Notes: a model not told the origin generated them from the letters alone. DNA of 64,000 nt from Rhodanobacteraceae bacterium (GCA_030167125.1 CP126531.1:1364001-1428000); one strand, 5' to 3'; shown: positions 1 to 9,382, counted from the stretch's first letter. Program-made: numbers and translations.

Positions 1-53
1 TCTTTTTGGACAGCGTGCATTATCGTGTGCGCGATCTTGCAACGGAGGATGCC

Positions 54-1061
54 ATGACACGCTACACCGCCGAACGCGCGAGCGTCGGGGCGCAACCGAT
101 CGTGGTGCTGGCCAATGATGCCGGCCAACGCGCGCGAATCGCCTGCCATGGCGCCGCGCTGCTGAGTCTCGAATCATTGCGCAACGGCACGCCTTTCGAC
201 ATCGCATGGGGTTACCGCAACGCCGAGGAAATCGCCGCGCGCCCCGGTTCGCACTTCGCGATCCTGGCGCCGTTCGGCGGCCGCGTCGGCGATGCACGCT
301 ACAGCTTCGATGGCGAGTCCTTCGATCTCGAACCCGGCGTGACCGGCGCAGCCCGCGAGTTCCGCCACGGCTTCGTGCGCGACGTCGATTTCACGATCGC
401 CGACTTGACGGGCGGAGCGACTTCCGCCACCGCGACACTCGCCACCCGCGCGATCCGTCCTCGTCCCGGCTACCCGTTCTCCATCGATCTCGCCATCCGC
501 TTCACGCTGGATGCGGGCGGCTTGACGCTCGAAGCGCGCATGCGCAACGTCGGCGATCGCGCCGCGCCGTGCTTCTTCGGCTGGCACGCCTACTTTCGTG
601 CGGGCGGCGGCATGGCCGACGACTGGATGCTGGAAATTCCGGCGCACACCACGATCCGCACCGATGCGCGGCTGATTCCGCTGCCCGGCGAGGCCGCGTA
701 CGTGCCGCTCGAACAGGCGCCCGCGCTGGACTTTCGCACCGCGCGCCACATCGGTACCACGGTGCTCGACAACGGCTACGCCGGGCTTGCGATCGATGGC
801 GACGGACGCATGCGCACGCACCTCACCGATCCTTCGTCGGGATTTTCCATCGGCGTCTGGCAGGAGCGCGGCGTGATGCACGCGTTCACGGGCGACACGC
901 TGGGCGCGGGCGCGCGCAGCGCCGTTGCACTGGAACCGATGGAATGCATGGCCGATGCTTTCAACCGGCCGGATTACGCGAGCGCCATCCGGCTGGAACC
1001 GGGCGCCGAACGCGTGTTCCGTTGCGGGGTGGAATGTCCCGCGCCCGCAACGCCGCGCTGA
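54..1061 (+). CDS. Aldose 1-epimerase family protein
   Basis: Predicted mutarotase-fold enzyme interconverting the anomers of a hexose or related sugar, probably cytoplasmic because no signal peptide is seen. Of 335 residues, the HG pair near residue 105 (EFRHGF), the GWHAYF segment with His178 and the C-terminal LEPMECM stretch with a Glu match the GalM-type catalytic arrangement. The ATG at 54 is chosen because GGAGG lies a few bases before it; an in-frame TTG at 6 has no such site. The true sugar substrate cannot be read from sequence. The next gene is convergent and starts one base after this stop. Confidence 0.85.
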   Translation: MTRYTAERASVGAQPIVVLANDAGQRARIACHGAALLSLESLRNGTPFDIAWGYRNAEEIAARPGSHFAILAPFGGRVGDARYSFDGESFDLEPGVTGAAREFRHGFVRDVDFTIADLTGGATSATATLATRAIRPRPGYPFSIDLAIRFTLDAGGLTLEARMRNVGDRAAPCFFGWHAYFRAGGGMADDWMLEIPAHTTIRTDARLIPLPGEAAYVPLEQAPALDFRTARHIGTTVLDNGYAGLAIDGDGRMRTHLTDPSSGFSIGVWQERGVMHAFTGDTLGAGARSAVALEPMECMADAFNRPDYASAIRLEPGAERVFRCGVECPAPATPR

Positions 1062-1062
1062 T

Positions 1063-3816
1063 TCAATTGCGGACCGGCGGCACCAGTTTCAGTTTCGTGC
1101 TGCCGACCTGGCGCTTGGGCCGCAACATGCGTTCGAGCGCCGCGGGCGGCAGCGGATACGAATAAAGGTAGCCCTGCCCTTCGGCGCAACCCGCTTGCAG
1201 CAGGAACTGGTGCTGCGGTTCGGTCTCGATGCCTTCCGCGATGGTGGTGAGGCCAAGGCTGCCGGCCATGGCCAGCATCGCGCCGGTGATCGCGGCGTCG
1301 TTGGCGTTATCGGGCAAGCCGGTGACGAACGAGCGGTCGATCTTGAGGTACGCCACCGCCGGCAGTTTCAGGTACGCCATCGACGCGTAGCCCGTGCCGA
1401 AATCGTCGATCGCCACCGCGATGCCGAGCGCCTGCAGCGCGCGCATCGTGCGCTCGGTTTCTTCGCCGAGCCGCAGCATCGCGCCTTCGGTGATTTCCAG
1501 CACGATGCGCTCGGGCGCGACCACGTTGGTCAGCAGCGCGTGATAGACGCTGTCGACGAAGCCGGGATGGCCGAACCAGCGCGCCGACACGTTGATCGCC
1601 ACGCGGATCTGCGGCATGTGCGCTTCGTCCCATGCGTGGATTTGCGCGCACGCCGCGTGCATCACCCATTCGTCGATGCGGTGGATCAGGCCGATGCTCT
1701 CGGCGACCGGAATGAATTCGCCCGGCATCACCTCGCCGCGCTGCGGATGCTTCCAGCGCAGCAGCGCTTCGACCGCGACGATGCGCCCGGTGCGCAGCTC
1801 GACGCTGGGCTGGTAGGCCAGGTGGAACTCGTCTTCGATCAGCGCCTGGCGCAATTCCGTCGCCAGCAGCATCCGCTGCCGCGCGTCGGCCTGCATCATC
1901 GGCACGTAGAAGCGCGCGGCGTTGCGCTCCTCGGACTTGGCCGCGTACATGGCCGCATCGGCGTTGGCGATCAGCGTCTGCGCATCGTTGCCGTCCAGCG
2001 GATAGCCGGCGATGCCGATGCTGGCGCTGACCACCAGCTCGTAGTCGTCGACGTGGAACGGTTCGGACAACACCGCGAGCAGGCGGTTGGCCAGTGCCGC
2101 GGCGTCCTCGCGCAAGCTCAGGTGCTGCATCAGCACCGTGAACTCGTCGCCGCCGATGCGTCCGGCGATGTCGCCTTCGCGCAACTGTTGCTGGATGCGC
2201 TCGCTCACCAGTTTCAGCAGGCGGTCGCCGACCGCATGGCTGTAGCTGTCATTGACGAACTTGAAGGCATCGAGGTCGATGAACAGCACCGCGACGGCGC
2301 TGCGGGTCTTGGCCGCGCGTTCGATGGCCTGCTCGCAATGGCGCTGGAACTGCGCGCGGTTGACCATGCCGGTCAGGACGTCGTGCGCGGCGAGGTGTTC
2401 CAGGCGATAACGATCCGCCTTGGCGACGGAGATGTCGCTGAAGACGGCGACGTAGTGCTGCACGCGGTTTTCCGCGTCGCGGATGGTGCTGATGTCGAGC
2501 TTCTCGGCGTACACCCGCCCGTCGTTGCGGCGGCTCTGCACTTCGCCCGACCAGTGGTGCGTGGCGACCACTTCGTCCCAGATCGTGGCCGGAAGCGGAC
2601 CGCCGTCGGCGAGCGTGCGGGTGGCGTCCAGCCGCATGCCGGCCAGGTTTTCCGCCGTGAACCCGGTGAGCCGCGTCGCGGCCGCGTTCACGGAAAGAAC
2701 CTTGCGGTCCGCGTCGGCGATGATCACGCCTTCGGCGATGCTGGCCAGCGCCTCGGCGGCCACGCGGCGCACGCGATCGCTTTCGACGCGTTCGGAAATG
2801 TCGCGGATGATGGCCTGGCGCACGACCTGCTCGCCCCACACCGTCATGCTGCTCTGGGTCTCGACCGGCCGCCTGGTTCCGTTGCTGCCGCGCAGTTCAC
2901 CGCTGCCCGACGAACCCTTGCGGACGATGCCGTCCTCGAACAGGCCCATGTAATCGGCGCCGACCAGCTCTTTTGGTGCGCGTCCGGTCCACGCACTCGC
3001 GGTGCGGTTGGCATCGATGATCGTGCCGCTGTTCTCGTCCACCATCACGATCGCGTCGGGCGCGCTGTCGAACAGCAGGCGGTAGCGTTCCTCGGTGCGC
3101 CGGATGCGCGTCAGCACGCGCCGCGCCATCCACAGCCAGAGGCCGATCGCGACGGCGGCGGAAAGCATGATGCCGGCGAACAGCACGCGGCCGGTCCATA
3201 CCGCACCGCGGGCGATACTGAGCGAGAACCGGTTCGAACGCGGCTCGATGTACGCGTTGATGGCGGTGATGCGGCTGCGCTGTCGAACCACCTCCGCCGG
3301 CGTCATCGCCTTCTCGGCGAACGTGCGATGCAGCGTGTCCGCGATCGTCCCGAGCTCGGTGATCGCGCCGTCGGTGGATTGCCACTCGCGCAGCGCGTCG
3401 CTCATGTAAGGCGCGCTCGCAAAGTGGTGCAGGATGAAAACCGCGCCGGGGATCGCCACCGTCATGGCGTGCCCGCGGCGCATCTCGTCCTCGACGGACT
3501 GGTACTCAAAGTGCCCCGACAGCACCATGTCGCGCGCCTTGCGCAGCGACTTCAGGACGGCGTAGTTGTCCTGGAAGCCGGCGTAGTCCGCGGGATCGCC
3601 CGTGGCGACGTAATGCAGCAGGTCAACCGTCGCCTGCTTCTGGGCCTTGGACCAGATGCTCTCGCCGTTGAGGTAACCGGCGAGGGCAATCTGGGCCTGC
3701 ACGGTAAGCCATGTCAGCAACAGGATCAGCAGGACCACCGCCACGAGCGCGTAGACGAGCGGCAGCAGACGCCTGTTCATGGACTTCTGCAGGAGCTGGA
3801 TGGAGCCACGGCGCAT
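1063..3816 (-). CDS. Membrane PAS-GGDEF-EAL dual-domain cyclic-di-GMP protein
   Basis: A 917-residue inner-membrane regulator of cyclic di-GMP. Two transmembrane helices (about 18-40 and 208-231) bracket a periplasmic sensor region; two PAS-like domains follow (about 243-345 and 352-465), then GGDEF (555-559) and EAL (683-685). The GGDEF motif is intact with an RxxD inhibitory site at 546-549. The EAL domain keeps EALLRW and DDFGTGY, so both cyclase and phosphodiesterase activity are possible; which dominates is unknown. The start is uncertain: ATG 3816 has AGAGGAG too far upstream, and ATG 3780 (MNRRLLP) is the alternative. It appears monocistronic. Confidence 0.92.
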   Translation of the reverse strand: MRRGSIQLLQKSMNRRLLPLVYALVAVVLLILLLTWLTVQAQIALAGYLNGESIWSKAQKQATVDLLHYVATGDPADYAGFQDNYAVLKSLRKARDMVLSGHFEYQSVEDEMRRGHAMTVAIPGAVFILHHFASAPYMSDALREWQSTDGAITELGTIADTLHRTFAEKAMTPAEVVRQRSRITAINAYIEPRSNRFSLSIARGAVWTGRVLFAGIMLSAAVAIGLWLWMARRVLTRIRRTEERYRLLFDSAPDAIVMVDENSGTIIDANRTASAWTGRAPKELVGADYMGLFEDGIVRKGSSGSGELRGSNGTRRPVETQSSMTVWGEQVVRQAIIRDISERVESDRVRRVAAEALASIAEGVIIADADRKVLSVNAAATRLTGFTAENLAGMRLDATRTLADGGPLPATIWDEVVATHHWSGEVQSRRNDGRVYAEKLDISTIRDAENRVQHYVAVFSDISVAKADRYRLEHLAAHDVLTGMVNRAQFQRHCEQAIERAAKTRSAVAVLFIDLDAFKFVNDSYSHAVGDRLLKLVSERIQQQLREGDIAGRIGGDEFTVLMQHLSLREDAAALANRLLAVLSEPFHVDDYELVVSASIGIAGYPLDGNDAQTLIANADAAMYAAKSEERNAARFYVPMMQADARQRMLLATELRQALIEDEFHLAYQPSVELRTGRIVAVEALLRWKHPQRGEVMPGEFIPVAESIGLIHRIDEWVMHAACAQIHAWDEAHMPQIRVAINVSARWFGHPGFVDSVYHALLTNVVAPERIVLEITEGAMLRLGEETERTMRALQALGIAVAIDDFGTGYASMAYLKLPAVAYLKIDRSFVTGLPDNANDAAITGAMLAMAGSLGLTTIAEGIETEPQHQFLLQAGCAEGQGYLYSYPLPPAALERMLRPKRQVGSTKLKLVPPVRN

Positions 3817-3877
3817 GGGCGATGCCGATCACGTCGGTGTCTCCTCTTAAAGCATTTTTCGTACCAGCTTGCGGCAC

Positions 3878-4660
3878 TCACGCCGCTGCAACCTCGTAGG
3901 CCTCTTCGGTCTGGAAAGTGAAGCCCGGCTTCACCGAGCGGTCACCCAGGATCCGCATGGCCACGTAGGTCCGCTTGATGCACTCGGCCACGTGGGCGAC
4001 CTCCGCCGCTTTCGGCGCGTTGCCCATGATCGAGCAGACGATTTCCAGCGCCTCCCACGGATGCTCGTCGTCATAGGCCGCGTGCAGTTGCAGCCAGCGC
4101 AAGCTGCCGCGCCGGCGCGGTTCCGGGTACTGGGCCGCGAAGCTTTCGCTTTCGTACAGGATGCGCGACCACTCGCCCGTGGCGCCTTCGACGCCGTAGT
4201 TCACCGCGGCGAGGCTCGCCGCCAGCGAATCGCCGCTGCTCACTTCCTCGCACCAGTCCGCGAGCGCCTGCGTGCCCGGAGGCAACTGGCCTTCCATGAC
4301 CTGCTCGCGCGGCACGCCGGCGCCCTCGGCCCACGTCAACCAGTATTCGGCGTGGTTCTGCTCGACGCGGATGTTGCGGACGAGCCAGCGCCGCGCCATG
4401 TCTTCACCCTCGCTGCGGCCATAGCGCGTCTTCATCAGACTCTTCGCCATGTAGCAGGGGAAGCGCTCGATGGCGGGCCATGCACCGACCAGGAATCGCG
4501 GCGTGATGGTCGGGTCTTCGTTGGTGCACATCTTCGTCCACAGCTCGTGCTCGACGACGGTCTTCTTGACGATGTCGCATTCGCCGACCATGTCCTGCGC
4601 CCATTGCGGGTAGCTGCTCAGTTCGGTCAGGGGGCCATTACGTTCAAAACGCGCACTCAT
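3878..4660 (-). CDS. TenA/PqqC-like haem-oxygenase-fold protein, possible diiron oxidase
   Basis: A 260-residue all-helical protein of the TenA/PqqC/haem-oxygenase-like superfamily. Candidate metal ligands are Glu100/His103 (RVEQNH), Glu158, and the H193-x3-D197-x2-H200 triad; the spacing of the last three matches that of CADD-type diiron oxidases. Such proteins can be thiaminases, PQQ synthases or self-sacrificing para-aminobenzoate synthases. The Glu expected seven residues before His103 is replaced by Asn, so the oxidase role is a guess. ATG 4660 is chosen for the GGAGA placed 5 bases upstream; a longer frame to 4810 lacks one. Confidence 0.75.
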   Translation of the reverse strand: MSARFERNGPLTELSSYPQWAQDMVGECDIVKKTVVEHELWTKMCTNEDPTITPRFLVGAWPAIERFPCYMAKSLMKTRYGRSEGEDMARRWLVRNIRVEQNHAEYWLTWAEGAGVPREQVMEGQLPPGTQALADWCEEVSSGDSLAASLAAVNYGVEGATGEWSRILYESESFAAQYPEPRRRGSLRWLQLHAAYDDEHPWEALEIVCSIMGNAPKAAEVAHVAECIKRTYVAMRILGDRSVKPGFTFQTEEAYEVAAA

Positions 4661-5151
4661 GATGTTCTCCTCGGGGTCAGGTCGAGTCTTTGGGATACAG
4701 CGGGAAACAACGACGGACAAGCAACAGCGCGGCAATGGCTTCGTTTCACCTCCCACCGCCGGCAAACCGGCAGCCACAAGACGCACGCGTACGGATTTCG
4801 CCCACTTCAAAAAAGCAGATACGAAAAATCGGGTAACCCACTGACGTCCCTTGTCATATGCCTCCCCGAAAACCGGCTAACCGATCACGTATGTGCTACT
4901 TTACGCTTTGTTCGCGAGAAATCCATCACAATTTTTTACAATCCAGCCTGTTTTTGGCGCTTTTCGCTGCCCTGAAACCTCGAATTGAAGGCGAACGAGG
5001 CTCGAAATACTTTATTTTCAACTGCAGGTTTGTTTCTTAATTTGATGTTTTCATTGCCATCTATGACGCGACCGATCGCCGCGCGCGCGCCGTCGCCACG
5101 GAATCGCAATTCGATTCCGTGCTTGCGGGAACGTCGGGAAACGCGCGGCGG
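4661..5151. other. Gene-free stretch with an AT-rich core
   Basis: This 491-base region lies upstream of the TenA-like gene and downstream of the M14 peptidase gene. The part from about 4880 to 5060 is clearly richer in A and T than its surroundings, with runs of T and no convincing coding frame. It probably holds the TenA-like promoter near 4661-4860 and may include decayed foreign DNA. I see no RNA gene or clear terminator. Confidence 0.5.
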
Positions 5152-6072
5152 CTACGCGCGGGTCAGTGCGTAGTCGATGGCCGCGCACACTGCGGCCGCT
5201 TGCGCGGCATTGCACTGCTCGGGCGTGGCGCGCGGGCTGTCCGGGTAGACCTCGGTGGTCGTGCGCCAACGCGCCGCGGTGATGCCCGCGCACAATCCCC
5301 ACCTCACCAGCGGATACTCGATCACGCCCGGCGCCACCACGGGCGAACCGATGATCGTGCCATCCGGATCGGCCGGCGCGATGTGCGTCACCTTCGCTAC
5401 CGCGGCGATCACCGCTTGCTGGAATTCCGGTTCGGGATTTTCGCTGTCGGCGCAAAGATAAAAACCATCGGGGATCGTGCCCGGCGCAAACGGCTTGCCG
5501 TCGCGCGCGGCCAGCGCGGGACGGAATTCCGTCTCGTCGGTGTCGGTGGTTTCATGCAGGTCGATGTGTATCACGACGCGATCGCGGAACGCGGCGACGA
5601 AGCGCATCAGCGCGGCGGATTCGGGCGCCGGGCTATGGGCGATGAAATTGCGGTTGGGGTCCAACGCGTAGGGATTCCAGCGGTGGATGCGCTCGTAACC
5701 CCAGGGACTGACGCATGGCGCAATCACGAGGTTGGCGCGGCCGGCGTAGGCGTCAGCGTGCCGCTCGGCGAAACGCAACGCGCCCTGCACGCCGCTGGTT
5801 TCATAGCCATGCACGCCGCCCGTCACCAGCATGACCGGTAGCGCATCGTTCCATTGGCGGCTTTTCAGCGCGAACAAAGGATAGCTGTCCGGCGGATAGT
5901 CGAGCTTGCCGTACTGCACCACGTCGAAGCGGGGACGCAGGCTTTCGATCGTGCCCAGCACGCCGTCTGCATAACTGCGCTGCTTGCGCTGACGCGCAAG
6001 CCACTCGGCTTTCTCGGCATCGCCCCATGGCTGGCCGGGCTTGCCGATGGGATAAAAGGCGTCGGTTGCCAC
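5152..6072 (-). CDS. M14-family zinc carboxypeptidase-like protein
   Basis: A 306-residue metallopeptidase-like protein. The zinc site is visible as H88-x2-E91 in GGVHGYETSG and His173 in HIDLHET, with a late Glu (TTTEVYPDSP) in the place of the general base. The family cleaves C-terminal amino acids or acts on acylated amino-acid derivatives; the substrate here is unknown. No signal peptide is seen, so it is probably cytoplasmic. Start is the GTG at 6072, preceded by GGAGGA with a 5-base spacer; longer upstream frames lack a ribosome site. Confidence 0.85.
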   Translation of the reverse strand: MATDAFYPIGKPGQPWGDAEKAEWLARQRKQRSYADGVLGTIESLRPRFDVVQYGKLDYPPDSYPLFALKSRQWNDALPVMLVTGGVHGYETSGVQGALRFAERHADAYAGRANLVIAPCVSPWGYERIHRWNPYALDPNRNFIAHSPAPESAALMRFVAAFRDRVVIHIDLHETTDTDETEFRPALAARDGKPFAPGTIPDGFYLCADSENPEPEFQQAVIAAVAKVTHIAPADPDGTIIGSPVVAPGVIEYPLVRWGLCAGITAARWRTTTEVYPDSPRATPEQCNAAQAAAVCAAIDYALTRA

Positions 6073-6271
6073 GCGCGTCCTCCGTTGACCGCACACTTTA
6101 ACAGCCCGGTGCTTTCCACCCGGCGCTGGACGGGACGTGTTCGCGCTGGTGCAGCAGCGGCCGATGGCCGAGAACGGATCGCGCGCACGTTTTCGGGCGG
6201 TCCATCGATGCGGCCTCGATTTTCCGCGTTGGCGCCACCATATCGGCACGAGTCCCGCTGATGACATCGCC

Positions 6272-6940
6272 ATGACCGCCCCTGTCCCGCTGCGCCTCGA
6301 TTTCGTTTCCGACGTGGCCTGTCCGTGGTGCGCGGTGGGGCTTGCCAGCCTGCAGCAGGCGTTGCACAAGCTCGACGGCAGCATCGAGGCCGAAATCCAC
6401 CTGCAACCGTTCGAGCTGAGCCCCGGCATGCCGTTCGAAGGCGAGGACGCCGTCGACCACATCATGCACAAGTACGGCATCAGCGAAGCGCAATCGGAAG
6501 CCAACCGCAAGGTGATCCGCGAGCGCGCCGCGGCGGTCGGATTCGCCTACAACATGCAGCGCGGCAGCCGCGTGTGGAATACGTTCGACGCGCACCGGCT
6601 GCTGCACTGGGCGGAATTGCAGGATCGTGCGAAAGCCCTGGCGTTGAAGCAGGCCCTGTTCCGCGCCTACTTCACCGACAACGAAAACGTGGCGGATCGC
6701 GACGTGCTCGCGCGACTGGCGGATGAGGTGGGTCTCGACGCCGGCGAAGCGCGCCGCATGCTCGACAACGGCGACCATGCGGACGCAGTGCGCGCGCAGG
6801 AACGGCATTGGCAGCAGGCCGGCATCCATTCCGTGCCCGCCGCGATCGTCAATCGCCAGTACCTGATTTCGGGCGGCCAGCCGCCGGAAGTCTTCGAAAA
6901 CGCGCTGCGCGAGATCGCCGCCAAGACGGCTTCCGGCTGA
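6272..6940 (+). CDS. DsbA-family oxidoreductase, FrnE type
   Basis: A 222-residue thioredoxin-fold protein with the helical insertion of the DsbA/FrnE group. The redox motif is C17-P-W-C20 in DVACPWC, directly after the first strand, and the cis-Pro region is HSVPAAIVN. There is no signal peptide, which fits the cytosolic FrnE branch of dithiol-disulfide isomerases rather than periplasmic DsbA. The ATG at 6272 gives a protein beginning just before the first strand; an upstream frame to 6137 looks non-coding. It converges on the MAPEG gene with no intervening base. Confidence 0.88.
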   Translation: MTAPVPLRLDFVSDVACPWCAVGLASLQQALHKLDGSIEAEIHLQPFELSPGMPFEGEDAVDHIMHKYGISEAQSEANRKVIRERAAAVGFAYNMQRGSRVWNTFDAHRLLHWAELQDRAKALALKQALFRAYFTDNENVADRDVLARLADEVGLDAGEARRMLDNGDHADAVRAQERHWQQAGIHSVPAAIVNRQYLISGGQPPEVFENALREIAAKTASG

Positions 6941-7339
6941 TCACCCCGGCTGCAGCACGAACAGCCGCACCACGCCCCAGATCGCCAGCAGCAGCAACAG
7001 CGCCCACGCGATCATCGACAGCATGAACGGGTTGTGGCGCGCACCGGCTTCGCGCAGGTACGCGGGGATGTACCACACGCGCGCCGCGATCCACACCAGC
7101 CCGAGGATGCCGGCCCAGGTCGGATTGCCCCAGGTCGCAGCGAGCCACAGCGTCGGCAGGAACAGAACGGTATGCTCGAGCGTGTTCATCTGCACGCGAA
7201 ACGCGCGCTCGAAATCCGGGTGCCCCGTGGTGGCCGGCGCCTTGATGCCGTGGCGGTCGCGCGCACGCGCAACGATGAGTCCCGTTGCAAGCAGCACCAG
7301 CACGTTCAACAGCACGACCAGCACGGGCAGATGGATCAC
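6941..7339 (-). CDS. MAPEG family membrane protein
   Basis: A 132-residue, four-helix inner-membrane protein of the MAPEG group (membrane-associated eicosanoid and glutathione metabolism). Family-typical features are FERAFRVQMNTLEH with Arg and Glu after the first helix and the RVWYIPAYL segment. Bacterial members may be glutathione transferases or peroxidases, but the activity here is unproven. The GTG at 7339 is chosen because GAGGAC lies 6 bases before it and the product has the usual family length; the open frame continues upstream to 7435 without support. Confidence 0.8.
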   Translation of the reverse strand: MIHLPVLVVLLNVLVLLATGLIVARARDRHGIKAPATTGHPDFERAFRVQMNTLEHTVLFLPTLWLAATWGNPTWAGILGLVWIAARVWYIPAYLREAGARHNPFMLSMIAWALLLLLAIWGVVRLFVLQPG

Positions 7340-7402
7340 GTCGGCGTCCTCACGGGAAAATTCCGCGCAGTGTGGTTCGAACCGGAAAGCGTGTCCAGTT
7401 GC

Positions 7403-7430
7403 AAAAAAACGGGCGCCAAAGGCGCCCGTT
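7403..7430 (-). terminator. Rho-independent terminator after the azurin locus
   Basis: A GC-rich inverted repeat (AACGGGCGCC / GGCGCCCGTT, 3-base loop) is followed on the minus strand by a run of seven T. It lies just after the azurin stop at 7455 and inside the space before the MAPEG gene. Confidence 0.85.
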
Positions 7431-7454
7431 CGCAATGCAGGATTGATCTCCGCT

Positions 7455-8084
7455 TCACTGCACGCTGATCGTTCCGTGCATCAGCGCGGAGTGGCCGGGG
7501 AAGCTGCAGAAGAACACGTAGGGGCCGCCGCTCTTGATCTTGCTGACCGGAAAACTCACCGAGGTGGTTTCGCCGGCGCCGATCAATTTGGTATGCGCGA
7601 CGATGCGCGAATCATCCGACTTGATGTAGCCATCCTTCAGGCCGGCCGCGGCGCCTTCCTAGTCCACGGCCTGCATGTCGGACTGTCTGGTGATCACCAC
7701 ATCGTGGCCCATCGAGGCGACCGGCAATTTGCCGGTGTGCTTCAAGGTAATCTTGAAGTTGGTGCAGGACGAAGGCACCGTGATCGAGCCGACGTTGTAT
7801 TGCATCGCGTCGTTGGCTTCGATTTCCGTGCTGCAGTTGCTGACCGTCGCGGCGGGTTTGCTGCTCGCGGCGATGGCTCCGGTTGAGGCCGCGGCCGGCG
7901 CCGCAGCCGAACCCGCGGCGGTGGCCGCCGTGGCCGGACCCGCCATCGGCGCGCTGGAGGCGGACGACGGAGCGGTACCGGCCGGCGCCGGTTCGTTCGG
8001 CGCCTGGGATTGGGAATTGTTTCCGCACGCTGCGAGCACCAGCGTACAGGCAGCAACCAGCGCAGGCATCCTCAGGTTCATCAT
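7455..8084 (-). pseudogene. Azurin-type blue copper lipoprotein gene interrupted by an in-frame TAG
   Basis: Read through the stop, this frame gives a complete lipid-modified azurin: a lipoprotein signal (LAAC lipobox), an Ala/Pro-rich tether of about 70 residues, then the cupredoxin domain with the His ligand in MGHDVV and the Cys, His and Met ligands in FFCSFPGHSALM. A TAG at 7659-7661, just after DMQAVD, cuts off the last three copper ligands, so the truncated product cannot bind copper normally. The domain on both sides is well conserved and in one frame, which points to one recent substitution (for example AAG or GAG to TAG) or a base-call error. The start is ATG 8084 or 8081, after AAGGAG. 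Confidence 0.85.
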
Positions 8085-8252
8085 CCATCTCCTTGGCCAA
8101 ACCCCGATTGTGGGAAGGCAAGACTCCACATGACGTGAAGGCTCCTGCGGCTTGCCGTCACGCGCCGATTACCCGGCGCGGCGCGTTGACACCAATTCAA
8201 CCTGGGCGTGGATAGCCTGTGACGCCGGTCGTGCGGCCACACGGTGAGATCC

Positions 8253-8933
8253 ATGCGGCGCGAACATTCCCGTGATCCTGCAAACGATGCCATTCCACCC
8301 GGGCTTCGCATCGGCGCCGCGTTTGCGTGGCGGCTGCTGGTGATCGCGGCGGCGATCGGCGTGGTGCTCACGCTCGCCTGGGTACTCTCGGACGTGGTCG
8401 TGCCGTTCCTGATCGGCGTGATCCTGGCGGCCCTGCTGGTGCCGCTGTCGGCATTCCTGCAACGCCATCGCTGTCCGAAATGGCTCGCGATCATCATCGC
8501 GTGGATCGTGCTGCTCGGCGTGGGCGCGTGGCTGCTGGGCGTGCCGCTGGCCACGCCGATCGCGGTGATCGTGTTCTTCGGCGCGCTGGTGCCGATCCTC
8601 GGTTCGATCGTCGCGGGCGCCGCCGCCGTCCTGATCGCGTTCCTGTTCAACGGCCTCGACCACGCGCTGATCATGCTGGGCGTTGTGCTGCTGGTGAACC
8701 AGCTCGAAGGCAACGTGCTGCATCCCTTCCTCACCGGCGGCGTGGTGAAAGTGCATCCACTAGGCGTGGTGGTCGGCGTGATCGCGGGCGCCGCGGTGGG
8801 CGGCGTTGCGGGCGCGTTCCTTGCGGTGCCGATCATCGCGACCGCGAACGCGATGATCAACGCTGCGGCAGATTATTCTTCCGGCGAGAACTCCCGCGAA
8901 GCGCCCGTTGCCGACAACAAGGCCACTCCATGA
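8253..8933 (+). CDS. AI-2E/PerM family permease, internally shortened
   Basis: A 226-residue polytopic membrane protein of the AI-2E exporter (PerM) superfamily, whose members usually have about 340-370 residues. The N-terminal helices and the C-terminal half (LGVPLATPIAVIVFFGALVPILGS onward) are recognisable, but the long periplasmic and helical section normally between them is absent; the two parts join near residue 85-90 without a frame break. Transport function is therefore doubtful. Start ATG 8253 follows a weak GGTGAG; GTG 8244 is an alternative. The stop overlaps the trxC start as ATGA, suggesting coupled translation. Confidence 0.75.
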   Translation: MRREHSRDPANDAIPPGLRIGAAFAWRLLVIAAAIGVVLTLAWVLSDVVVPFLIGVILAALLVPLSAFLQRHRCPKWLAIIIAWIVLLGVGAWLLGVPLATPIAVIVFFGALVPILGSIVAGAAAVLIAFLFNGLDHALIMLGVVLLVNQLEGNVLHPFLTGGVVKVHPLGVVVGVIAGAAVGGVAGAFLAVPIIATANAMINAAADYSSGENSREAPVADNKATP

Positions 8934-9367
8934 GCGACGCATTGCACATCGTCTGTCCGCATTGCGACGCGGTGAATCGCGTGCCGTCCGATCGCATCGG
9001 CGCGGCGCCGACCTGCGGCCGCTGCCACCGGCCGTTGTTCGAAGGCAACCCGCTGGAAGTGGACCGCCCCCGATTCCAGAAACATCTTTTGCGCAACGAC
9101 ATCCCGGTGCTGGTGGATTTCTGGGCGCCGTGGTGCGACCCGTGCAGGACGATGGCGCCGCATTACGCGCAAGCCGCGGCGCAACTCGAACCGCGCGCGC
9201 GGCTGCTGAAGGTGGACACCGAAGCCGAACCGGATCTCGGCGCCGGCTACGACATCCGCAGCATTCCGACGCTGGCACTGTTCCGTGGCGGCCGCGAAGT
9301 CGCGCGCCAGGCGGGCGCGATGAGCGCTTCCGGCATCGTGCAATGGGCGCGTTTGCACGGCGCGTAA
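8930..9367 (+). CDS. trxC: Thioredoxin 2 (TrxC-like)
   Basis: A 145-residue zinc-binding thioredoxin. The N-terminal zinc module has CPHC and CGRC pairs, as in TrxC, followed by a thioredoxin fold with FWAPWCDPC and the cis-Pro loop SIPTLALF. TrxC reduces disulfides during oxidative stress in the cytosol. The active site reads WCDPC where the family usually has WCGPC, a Gly-to-Asp change likely to affect redox potential. The start overlaps the end of the permease gene by 4 bases. Confidence 0.92.
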   Translation: MSDALHIVCPHCDAVNRVPSDRIGAAPTCGRCHRPLFEGNPLEVDRPRFQKHLLRNDIPVLVDFWAPWCDPCRTMAPHYAQAAAQLEPRARLLKVDTEAEPDLGAGYDIRSIPTLALFRGGREVARQAGAMSASGIVQWARLHGA

Positions 9368-9382
9368 TGTGGGAACGGACGA

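Noticed and set aside
925..3921. Very long open frame on the plus strand opposite the GGDEF-EAL gene
   Set aside because: The minus strand has clear PAS, GGDEF and EAL domains. The plus frame is an Arg/His-rich shadow typical of high-GC codon bias, with no recognisable domain.
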